A stretch of DNA of 64,000 nt from Phycomyces blakesleeanus NRRL 1555(-) (Eukaryota; Mucoromycota; Mucoromycetes; Mucorales; Phycomycetaceae), in the NCBI RefSeq assembly GCF_001638985.1, contig NW_017265138.1, forward strand, positions 2,409,993 to 2,473,992, in the 5' to 3' direction. Below the pieces are notes generated by a model, which searched no databases, had not been told where the DNA came from, and saw only the letters and a program-made list of their open reading frames with translations. Every line of letters starts with the position of its first letter. The stretch's first letter is position 1. Shown here one piece after another: positions 51,121-60,205 of this stretch. The position numbers were made by a program, and so were the translations under genes.

Positions 51121-51743
51121 TGTATGTATTTTGTGATCTACCAAAATAAATAAAAAAAATTCAAGCAAGGTTTGGCAGGCCATACCGAGTAAAAAAAAAA
51201 ATAAGATACACATGTAGTTTAGGACACTGAATAAGAGTGGTCACATGGCTCAAAGGTGGGGTAAGTGGCAAGATACGGCAAAAACTGGGAAATTGATTGG
51301 TTTTTGCTGACAATTGATGAATAAAAAGAAAATCAACACAAAAAAAATTCAACAATATAAATTTTGATCAAATACTAACAAGAAAGAAGAAGATAAAGAA
51401 AGGTATTTTACTGGTGTATATATATATATATATATATACAATGCATTATTCTTGATGGTAACCATAGTGAATATAAAAATATACATATAAAAAGGCTAAA
51501 AAAAAAAAAAAAAAAAAAAAAAAAGTTCAGCCCCACAATTGCTGATGTGTCTTTAATTGTGGTGACTAACCGTAATAAAATAAAATAACCTTTATTACAC
51601 AGCCAGTTGTGTCCATACATATTATTTTCCATTTTTTTTTTCTCTTATTTTAAATTATCTAATATGGCATAAAGTCTTTATAACATAAAGCTCTTTTTTT
51701 TTTTAAAGAAAAAAAATAAACTTATAATTAATTTAAGTATTTA
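51121..51743. repeat. Left copy of the sequence that repeats across the gap
   Basis: About 623 bp ending exactly at the gap. It is repeated in direct orientation at 51867-52489, with near-identity over the distal half. Confidence 0.93.
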
Positions 51744-51843
51744 NNNNNNNNNNNNNNNNNNNNNNNNNNNNNNNNNNNNNNNNNNNNNNNNNNNNNNNNN
51801 NNNNNNNNNNNNNNNNNNNNNNNNNNNNNNNNNNNNNNNNNNN
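51744..51843. other. Assembly gap (100 N)
   Basis: A round run of 100 N, the usual placeholder for a gap of unknown size. Confidence 0.99.
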
Positions 51844-51866
51844 ATTTATGGGGGGGGGGGGGGGGG

Positions 51867-52489
51867 TATGTATTTTGGGATCTCCCAAAATAAATAAAAA
51901 AAATTCAAGCCAAGGTTTGGCAGGCCCTTCCGGGTAAAAAAAAAAATTAGATCCCCCTGTTGTTTGGGCCCCTGAATAAGAGGGGTCCCATGGCTCAAAG
52001 GTGGGGTAAGTGGCAAGATACGGCAAAAACTGGGAAATTGATTGGTTTTTGCTGACAATTGATGAATAAAAAGAAAATCAACCCAAAAAAAATTCAACAA
52101 TATAAATTTTGGTCAAATTCTCCCAAGAAAGAAGAAGATAAAGAAAGGTATTTTTCTGGGGTATATATATATATATATATATCCAATGCCTTTTTCTTGA
52201 TGGTAACCATAGTGAATATAAAAATATACATATAAAAAGGCTAAAAAAAAAAAAAAAAAAAAAAAAAAAGTTCAGCCCCACAATTGCTGATGTGTCTTTA
52301 ATTGTGGTGACTAACCGTAATAAAATAAAATAACCTTTATTACACAGCCAGTTGTGTCCATACATATTATTTTCCATTTTTTTTTTCTCTTATTTTAAAT
52401 TATCTAATATGGCATAAAGTCTTTATAACATAAAGCTCTTTTTTTTTTTAAAGAAAAAAAATAAACTTATAATTAATTTAAGTATTTAT
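51867..52489. repeat. Right copy of the gap-flanking sequence, with clustered mismatches
   Basis: Matches 51121-51743 but its first ~320 bases carry many A-to-C and T-to-G differences (for example GTGATCTACC against GGGATCTCCC) and begin in poly-G where the left copy has a GT repeat. The distal ~290 bases are essentially identical. Confidence 0.93.
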
Positions 52490-52943
52490 ATTTGTATCCA
52501 TGGAAACGGTTTTCTTATTTTTAAAGAAGTGTATTAAAATAATAATAATAAAGTGCGGGGAGATAAAATAAAATAAAAAAAAAGAAAAAAAAAGTAGCGG
52601 GAATAGATCAACAAAAAAAAATGATGGCTATTACTTCTCAAAGCACGGGAAAAAAAGATGCTCTATACAATAAGAGTTATTATTATTTTTATTATTTTTT
52701 ATACTTTAAGAATTTGCATTTATAAAGAACTAACTTTTTTTTTTTTGGGTCTTTCTTACTTTTACCTTTTTCATCTTTTGCTTTATTTTATTTTATTTTA
52801 TTTTTACCCCTTTATACTTCTTCTACTTTTCCCCCTCCAACTCCCCTCTCTCTCTCTTTCTCTCTTCTACCTACTCCTACTACTCCTACTACTATTGCTT
52901 ATATTACTACTTCTTTAGAAATCTAAAATATCTATATTTCATC

Positions 52944-55023
52944 ATGAACGAAGTCTCTTGCCCAACTCATGAATCCTTTTCTACATATTACCCATATACT
53001 GAGTCCAACTCAAATCAAATTTCATCAAATTCCTTTTCTTCTTCTTCTTCTTCTTCTTCTTCCACTTCTTCATCAGCCCAAGCACCACGGATAATGAATT
53101 CCAAATTTCTCGGTCTTTCATCATCATCAACATCAGCATCATCAGCATTATCATCAACACCTTTAACAACCATAAAATCATCATCAGCATTATCATCTAC
53201 ATCAACAACAGCAGCAACAACTGACAGTTCTCAGAATCCTTCATTCTATGATCTACAGGAAGTCATCAACCAATACAGATCTCAACCCGAACTTCTCAAA
53301 TTGATTCTGACCAGCAAGGTTGAAGAGGACAAGCGCAGAGCAGAGGAGGCCAAATTAAGGGCAAAGGAACTCGATCTCTATCTTCACCAAACTATACCCA
53401 CCCCGAACAATCACAATTATCACAATCACAATCACAATCACAATCGTAGTAGTCGTCATCGTCTTTATTCTCGTCGATCTCATCATCAAGAAGAAGAAAA
53501 TGATGAAGAAGAAAGATATGGTCATTATGCGGATCATGAAGAAGAAGATCGGGATATGCAGAGTTCACCTAGACAAAAGAGACGCCTTTCGTCCCTTGCA
53601 AGCGAACCTTCTTCCACATCCTCCTTTTCATCTCTGTCCCTATCATCATCCTCAGCGTCAAGCCTAAAGAACTATCGCCGTCGTTCTCGGTCACCCTTGA
53701 CTCCCCAGACTCGAAATCTTCATCCTTATACTCACAACAATACTCCTCCTACTCCTCCTGCTACAATTGCTCATTCTGATTCTGTCGATCACCATCACCA
53801 AAAACGTCGCAACTCTGCAGCCGCAGCAATGCTTGCCATGGGTACCCTGACTCTTCACCCTCCTTCTCCTCCTAATAATAACGACTGTGCTTCATCCCCT
53901 TGTTTTCCGAGGTAAATATCGATATTTATGTACATGGTTACTTGTCTGTACATAAGCGTAGTAAAAAAAAAAGACAGGACAAGAAGACAAGATAAGCTAG
54001 CTACACGATCGGTCGGAATACCAAATAAATAAATGTATATATTAATAAGTTATATGTATATTATCTTAGTGCAACCTTGTCCTATCCTTCTCCTGTGACA
54101 GATCATTATGATATTCATGAATCAAAACATTGTTCTGACAATACAATGTCTGAAGAGGACAATGAATACAATGAAGAAGAACAATATGCCAATAAAGTCA
54201 ATAGAAAACCCATTATAGAAGAAGAAAAAGAAGATGAAGATGATGATGAAGAAGAAGAAGAAGAAGAGACAGCAAGACTATTGACACTCTCGGGAAGACC
54301 TCGTAGAAGACGTGAGATGCAAGCCATTACCAAGATTGTTGAGACACGCGAATTCCCATATCTCGACAACTTCTTTTGGAAGAATAATGGCAATACTACG
54401 CAAAAGAAGACTGGCTGTAAAAGTATATATTACAAATGCTCTAATAGTAACAAGGTAAGCAAAATGAGATTTTCTTTTAGTGTTGTATTATAAAAATATA
54501 TATATATATATATATATACAAATGGGAAACCAACGGGATTTGGCGGGCCAATGTGTGGGGATGTTCGGAAGGAAAATGAGGGTTTTGTCTTGCGGGTTTT
54601 TCCGACATGTATAATAAGACTGTCATATGAAATTCATGCCCTGTTTACGACAACCCTCTCTCTCTCTCTTTCTCATGAGAAAACCAAAAACAGCAAGATT
54701 GAAACTGAGTGAAAGACCAAATTATATTATTATTATTATTATTTTAAAAAAGAAAAAACTCCTATATCAAATCTTACTTTGTCATTATTTCTTTTGGGTT
54801 TTTTTTCCCCACACCTTATATATGATAATTACTTATATTTCCATCACATCACATCGATTGTTAAAATAAGAAAATTTTAAATCTAATTTTTTTTTTTCAT
54901 TTTTCTTAGGGTTGTCCTGTCAACAAGACCGTCACTGCTCGACCTAATGGTGAATATTTGATAAAATACCGTGGAAGACATCTTTTGGAATGTGGTAGAG
55001 TCGAGCGTATTCGAGACCTCTAA
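52944..55023 (+). CDS. WRKY/FLYWCH-superfamily zinc-finger protein, 488 aa
   Basis: Three exons: 52944-53911, 54070-54454 and 54910-55023, totalling 489 codons. A Ser/Thr-rich N-terminus is followed by a charged helix (about 100-145: DLQEVINQYRSQPELLKL, VEEDKRRAEEAKLRAKELDL), a His/Asn-rich stretch and an acidic block. The C-terminus (about 417-488) has FFWKNNGN in place of the plant heptad WRKYGQK. It then has IYYKC, GCPVNKTV, YLIKYRGRH and LLEC, giving the zinc ligands C446-x6-C453-x21-H475-x3-C479. This order (W-K..G, YYxC, C-x-V-x-K, YxGxH-C) is that of the WRKY-GCM1 zinc finger, a DNA-binding fold also seen outside plants and close to FLYWCH. It is probably a nuclear transcription factor. 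The last intron falls between the two zinc cysteines. The long leader is pyrimidine-rich. FLYWCH is the main alternative. Confidence 0.75.
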
Positions 55024-55655
55024 AAAAGAAAAATTGAGCTTTTTTTTTATATTTTATATTTTATTTTATATTATTACTATTACTATTACTATTACTATTA
55101 CTATTATTTTGAATTGAATACAAACGGAATTATTTGTGAAATGTAATCTAATATAATGTAATGTAAACGTAAATGTTAAGCGTAAAATGTAAAGCGTAAA
55201 GCGTAAAGCGTAAAAAGTAAAACATAAAACATAAAACACAAAATGTAATCAATAAAATATACATATAATACAAAAGACGCAAATATTATAAAAGATATAT
55301 CTTTTATATCAATACTACCAGAAGCTAAAATAAAAATAAAGCTAAAGCTAAAGCTAAACCAGATAGATATAGATAGAGCCATTTACATTACATCTTTACA
55401 TTACATCTTTACAATACAGTACAATGAGTTGTATATATAAATAAATAGAGAGAGAGAGAGAGAATGTGTACAGTAAAGATATTACTACAGTACACTGTGT
55501 GTATATATATATCTTTTTAGTGCTGTGATGAACCCAAGAAATCATGTAGCTAGGGTAAAAACGGGTGTGGCAAACCAAAAAAGAAAGTAAAAAAAAAAAA
55601 AAAGAAAAAGAAAAAAGAAGGGGACCTCGTTTGACCTGGTCCTTTAGAAGATTCG
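55024..55655. other. 3' region of the zinc-finger gene and upstream region of the next
   Basis: No gene. Contains an ACTATT array (55070-55105), the GTAAAGC array described separately, a GCTAAA array (55331-55357) and a GA repeat (55445-55463). Confidence 0.6.
55158..55250. repeat. GTAAAGC / CATAAAA tandem array
   Basis: Near-perfect heptamers GTAAAGC (x4) grading into GTAAAA and CATAAAA units. Confidence 0.85.
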
Positions 55656-55663
55656 TATAAATA
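55656..55663 (+). promoter_or_regulatory. TATA box of the downstream intronless gene
   Basis: TATAAATA about 180 bp before the ATG at 55839, with a CT-rich stretch (CCTCTTCTTCTTCTTC) between them. The motif is a strong match; the role is inferred from position. Confidence 0.55.
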
Positions 55664-55838
55664 GCAGCCTCTTTTTGAATTGATTTGAAGCTTATTCCTC
55701 TTCTTCTTCTTCATTTTTCATTTTTCTTTACTTATTCATCAATACCTTTGTAACATTATTTCAATTCAATTATATAATTCAATTTAATATACCAAACTTT
55801 TTTTTTATATATATATATATTTTTTATTTTTACATATA

Positions 55839-56459
55839 ATGGCATACAGACTCACTCGCTTCTCTGGTTCTACTCTCGAACCCTGCTCTGAACCAGTTGT
55901 TCTCTATCCCTCCGAGGTTAACCCAATGGCCAAGAGGGCTCCCATGATTCTCAATCGCTTTTCTGGCTCAACATTAGAGCCCTGCGCTGGTCCAATTGTG
56001 ATGAATTCAAAGTTATCCTTACACAGCCAGTCACTGCTACAAGTACCACGATCAACCACAATAAAACCATCATCAACCAAATCAAAATCATCCCCACCAA
56101 ACATCGAATTCTCATCAGAGGCTGCCCTATCTGTCCGAATCATCCCCACTAGACCCACAAAGCCATTAAGACGCAACGCCAAGCCCAGCTCGATCCACAT
56201 TCCAAACCTTAGCCAGATTGCAAGCATGAACGCAGCAGACCGGCTATTGGACGAAGGACATGCCTCTGGCGGCGGGTGGTCTGATGATGAGGCCGGCGAA
56301 CCATGGTTGATGTGGGACGAAAAGACGCAGACGATCTACCGCCCCGAGAAGCGTCATGCCTTTTGGGACACTCCCCCACCTCGTCGTCCATCTGCCTACT
56401 GTGCCTACTCTCCCACGCCTTCCTTTTCTTCAGCCAGTAGCACGAGCAGCACTGATTAA
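55839..56459 (+). CDS. Unrecognised intronless protein with a repeated RFSGSTLEPC module, 206 aa
   Basis: A single-exon frame from ATG 55839 to TAA. Near the N-terminus the module RFSGSTLEPC-[SA]-x-P-[VI]-V occurs twice (about residues 7-21 and 41-55), each with one Cys. A basic Ser/Pro/Lys-rich middle follows, then an acidic, Trp-containing segment (GGGWSDDEAGEPWLMWDEKT, then IYRPEKRHAFWDTPPPRRPS) and a Ser-rich tail. There is no signal peptide or membrane span. It looks like a disordered adaptor with short linear motifs; a function cannot be given. Codon choice is more GC-rich than the spacers and the upstream TATA box supports a real gene. Confidence 0.68.
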   Translation: MAYRLTRFSGSTLEPCSEPVVLYPSEVNPMAKRAPMILNRFSGSTLEPCAGPIVMNSKLSLHSQSLLQVPRSTTIKPSSTKSKSSPPNIEFSSEAALSVRIIPTRPTKPLRRNAKPSSIHIPNLSQIASMNAADRLLDEGHASGGGWSDDEAGEPWLMWDEKTQTIYRPEKRHAFWDTPPPRRPSAYCAYSPTPSFSSASSTSSTD

Positions 56460-57665
56460 ATATTTTTATTTATTTATTTTTTATTTATTTATAACCCCTC
56501 TTTGTACCATAGTCTCATATAAAGCTTTTATTTTTTATTTGTTTGTTTGTATGTTTGTTTGTATACCTCTTCCCTTTTCTCCCCCACACACACATACATA
56601 CATACATACAAAAGATAATTTCTTACAAGCCCTACCTCATTCACACGCAAACACATAAACATTATCTCTCACTCACACATAAACAATTCCAAATATATAT
56701 ATATATATATATTTGTAGTCTTGCATCTCACAAGCAAGCAAGCAATTATTCTTTTTCAAAATAAACCAATAAAAATACATGTATATTATATATATATATA
56801 CAACATTCACTTCACTACCCACTCAACTACATTTTTTAATTTTTTAATTTTTTTTTTTTTTTTTACTTTATTTGGTCATCTATTTCATGCAGACAGTGAA
56901 TTCTTTTGTCTATCTCGTACGACTTGTTTACCAATTACATTTAAGCAAACCTCTACTAACTGCCATTTACACATTGAATCTTTTTTTTTTCTATTACTAT
57001 TAGCAATATTCCCACAAGCATATTTATCTTATTTTATTTTTTATATGTGTGTGTGTATACTGACATATATATATTTTATATTATAAAAGAATTGTATATC
57101 TTTGTTTTTTTTTTTTTTTTACCCACATGGTATCACGCCATGACCCCCCAAAAGATACAAGAATAAATTATTTATTTATCTTTTTTTTTTTCTAATTTAC
57201 GGACAGTCACAGATTTATAGTATCAATATACATAAATATGTACATACGTAGGTACGTTTGTAAGCACCTGTTTTATTTAAATAAAAATAAAAATTGATCA
57301 AAATAAATGTAGATATTTATTTTGGTCTGTACTTTGGGTAACCTAGTCTGTATTTTGATTGTACACCTTCCCCCCTTCCATTCCCTTCCGACCAATCCTT
57401 TTATTCTCTTCACACGTACAAAATTGGATATATGTATAAATTTGTACAAGGTGTTTAATTATTAGTCTTTCGTAAAAAAATAAAAAAAAAAAAAAGCTAC
57501 ATACATACATTGGAGAACTTCATAAATTTATTTATAATTTGGTTTTTAACCTTGTCTATTGTCTAGAGGAGTTTTGAACCTTTTTTTTTTATTATCATTT
57601 ATTTATATATATGTGTGTGTGTGTGTACATCTTGGTTAATATAAAATATATTACAATATTTGTCC
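56460..57665. other. Convergent spacer, AT-rich
   Basis: No gene seen. Long T-runs (56850-56864, 57103-57120), CATA and TA repeats, and the 3' ends of two convergent genes. Confidence 0.6.
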
Positions 57666-58451
57666 TTAATGAAAGATAGAGAAACTATCGCGAGCCTGGA
57701 TACGATCATAATATGCCTTTAGTTTGGGCCTGTTTTCAAACACGAGTTCATTCTTGACTGCAACAAGACGGAATAGATAAGGTGTGAAATGCACATCGAC
57801 AAGTGAATAAGATGGGCCTTCAAGATATTCGCCTTGGTTGCCAAGACCGGATTCAACCGTGTCAAGGAATTCAGCCCCGAGCTTCCATTGGTTCGCATTC
57901 ATGGCAAACAGTGGACTGGGATCTGCGTGTCCGTTGTAAAAGCCAATCAATTGTTGTGTTTGTGCAATGTTGTGGTCATAGAGCTGGCCATGCTCGGGTG
58001 CCTGGGTCCTGTACTCTTGCCAGGCCTCCACACGGCCCTCAAGGAACGGCACGACAATCGATTTCTTGAACTCAAGCTCCTCCCTTGTCCCAGACGTAAA
58101 AAAGAGCGGGTTTCCGACATCGGCCTCACCATGCATCCTCTGGAGCAGCTTAGAACCTTGGTCGGTAGGTCTGGGCACCTCTGTCTTTGGGCCCGACAGT
58201 TTGTTGAGGTATTCGCTAACAGAGATCGAGTCGGTCAGCACGTCCGTTCGCACACCGTCCCGGAAGACCTCAAGTGTAGGAACAGTGGCGTGAGGGTTGA
58301 TAGCCAGAAATTCGGGGGAATAGTTTTCGCCTTTGCTAAGATCGATTTCAATTTCCTGGATTCCCTCGAGTCCCCTTTCGGCAATCAGAAGACGGGGTAC
58401 AGCAGCCCACAGCGAAAGCTTAAAGACATAGAGCTTATAAGTAATAGGCAT
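57666..58451 (-). CDS. Glutathione S-transferase-like protein, 261 aa
   Basis: Intronless frame from ATG 58451. The N-terminal thioredoxin-like half reads YKLYVFKLSLWAAVPRLLIA, IDLSKGENYSPEFLAINPHA and TVPTLEVF. The cis-Pro of the family is that in TVPTL, and DSISVSEYLNKL holds the Ser that binds the glutathione gamma-glutamyl group in many GSTs (usually ES or DS). The all-helical C-terminal half includes LIGFYNGHADPSPL and GPSYSLVDVHFTPYLFRLVA, the latter containing the conserved N-capping box region (SLxDxxFTP). GSTs conjugate or reduce electrophiles with glutathione. The N-terminal catalytic residue is unclear (Ser in KLSLW). Length fits the fungal GST/Ure2-like range. Subclass is not assigned. 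Confidence 0.85.
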   Translation of the reverse strand: MPITYKLYVFKLSLWAAVPRLLIAERGLEGIQEIEIDLSKGENYSPEFLAINPHATVPTLEVFRDGVRTDVLTDSISVSEYLNKLSGPKTEVPRPTDQGSKLLQRMHGEADVGNPLFFTSGTREELEFKKSIVVPFLEGRVEAWQEYRTQAPEHGQLYDHNIAQTQQLIGFYNGHADPSPLFAMNANQWKLGAEFLDTVESGLGNQGEYLEGPSYSLVDVHFTPYLFRLVAVKNELVFENRPKLKAYYDRIQARDSFSIFH

Positions 58452-58459
58452 GACGATAA

Positions 58460-58492
<33 letters not shown>

Positions 58493-59203
58493 TTTGGTTC
58501 CAAAAATAGAAATCCGAAGAAGAAAGGTGTTGTAATGAATACAGGCGAAAGAAGAAGGTAATGATAATAAAGAAGTAAAGGAAGAAGAGGAAGTATTGGC
58601 CTGTTTATATATCTATACTATTAGATAACAAAAATAAAATACAATAAAATAAAATACAAAGTAATCTCCTATGTAATCATTAGCAATATCAGCATAATCA
58701 TCATCATCATTACAGCCCTTTTGCCCTATTTTCTCTCTTGATGATTAATTATGATTTTTTTTTGTGTGCGTGTCTCTAAACGTGCACTTATAGGCCAATG
58801 TGCTAAAGTAAGCCGGAATGTATTACCATATGTGGGAATATAGTCGTCAGCACTCTCAAGGCAAGTTTGGATTTCTAATATTTTTATAATCGATCCAGCC
58901 AATAAGAGCATCCACAGCCCAATTCTCTCTCTTTTCTTTTTATGCTGACAGGACACAACAAATCCTAATATGGAAATCTTCGCAAGTCTTTCTTACATAA
59001 ATAAATAAATAAAAGAATCTATTAATATTATTTCTTATTAATTCTTAATAATAACAATTAACAATAAGAACATTATTAATCTCTTTATTATTGGCTGCTT
59101 GCAAGAAAATTAAGCAATGAACAGTCAGAGTATCAAATAGAACAGCAATAGAAAAACGTGGGCCTTTATCATCATAATCATCTCTTCTATATGTTTATTA
59201 TCA
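58452..59203. other. Intergenic spacer
   Basis: Contains an ATT array (58459-58492) just above the GST start. A 76-codon minus-strand frame (58956-58726, GLWMLLLAGSIIKILE...) has no homologue I recognise and is not called. Otherwise AT-rich without features. Confidence 0.55.
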
Positions 59204-59821
59204 TTACAAGCGTTTCTTTTCAAAGTACGATGATTGACTCATCACCAAGATAGTGGCATCCAATACCCAGTCGCCTGCCTTTAGATAGCTGTCCACGTAA
59301 CCATGGATTTCCTTGTTCTTTATTAATGACGTGGCCGGTCTACACAAACAATAAAACAATAGTATAATTACAAGGCAAGACAAGGCATGAAAAGATAAAA
59401 AAAAAAAAAAAAAGACAGACAGACAAAATAATTGAAAGCTGAGCTCAACTGTAAACTCAGAAAGAAAACGTTGTGTATGCGAATGAGCGTGTGTTTTTGT
59501 GTGTGTGTGCGCGCACATATACTATGTATATCTGTTCTTTTCTATTACTCGCTCTCTTTTCTTTCTTATTGCTTTCTTTCTTATTATTACTTACATAATA
59601 TTTATCTTGATATTTATTCTTACTCTTATCATACAAGCACAGCAACACAGCAACACAGCAACACAGCAACACACTGACACTCTTTTTTTCTTTTTTTTTT
59701 CCCTTTATTTTATATATATGCAACATTCCACTCACTGAATTCCGGTCAAACGTTTTACACCTGCAAGCACAGTAGACACCAAGAGTGCATCAATGGTCCA
59801 ATGGAAAAGTCGACCGAGCAT
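59204..59821 (-). CDS. DUF1748 family protein, 73 aa
   Basis: Two exons, 59821-59736 and 59339-59204, joined across a 396-bp intron (GTGAGT...GTGTAG) to exactly 74 codons. The sequence MLGRLFHWTIDALLVSTVLA, GVKRLTGIQPA, NKEIHGYVDSYLKAGDWVLD and SYFEKKR is a clear full-length match to the fungal DUF1748 family (yeast YBR085C-A type). That family is a conserved small protein of unknown role with one N-terminal hydrophobic helix. The exon 1 frame is too short to stand out alone, so the gene is easily missed. The intron carries poly-T, microsatellites and an AGCAACAC array. Confidence 0.9.
59637..59672. repeat. AGCAACAC octamer tandem repeat in the DUF1748 intron
   Basis: Four and a half perfect copies. 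Confidence 0.92.
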
Positions 59822-60205
59822 CTTTAACAATTCGAGATGAGGATAAATGAACTGAACTGAACTGAACTGATTTTCTTTTTAAAAAAAAGGGGGAAGTAAA
59901 ACACACAAAAAAAAGAAAAAAAAGTGAATGAATAAAAAGCGGGGTTTATGGGTTTACAGGAACGGTCTAAATAAGCATTTTATTATATTACACTTGAACA
60001 TTTCTTCAAGTAAAATAGAGCTAATAAAATGAAGAAAGCAGAGTATTATATATAATGATAGTAGTAGTAGTAGTATTAATTACGGTGAAGGGGAATTATG
60101 GTAATAAAAATAATAGTAACAGTAATGTAATGATAATGGTATGATGGCGATTACGATTACGATGATTATGATGACGATGAGAAAGGCGATTGTGGTGATA
60201 ATAAT
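59822..60205. other. Spacer between two minus-strand genes
   Basis: Holds the DUF1748 upstream region (ACTGA repeats at 59848-59870) and the ABC1-family 3' flank (GTAGTA and GATTAC repeats). No gene seen. Confidence 0.6.

Larger units (their letters stand above)
42550..52943. other. 10.4 kb gene desert with dense simple repeats and an assembly gap
   Basis: Apart from a doubtful 44-codon frame at 44422-44288 I see no gene. The region is dominated by AT-rich microsatellites, poly-C (47385-47399), poly-G (about 49969-49985), T-run/A-run palindromes (48133, 49867, 50983), pyrimidine tracts (50620-50700, 52830-52890) and the gap with its duplicated flanks. The last 150 bp form a CT-rich leader before the zinc-finger gene at 52944. 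Confidence 0.55.

Noticed and set aside
57834..58535. Long plus-strand frame over the GST-like gene
   Set aside because: Shadow of the clear minus-strand GST coding sequence.
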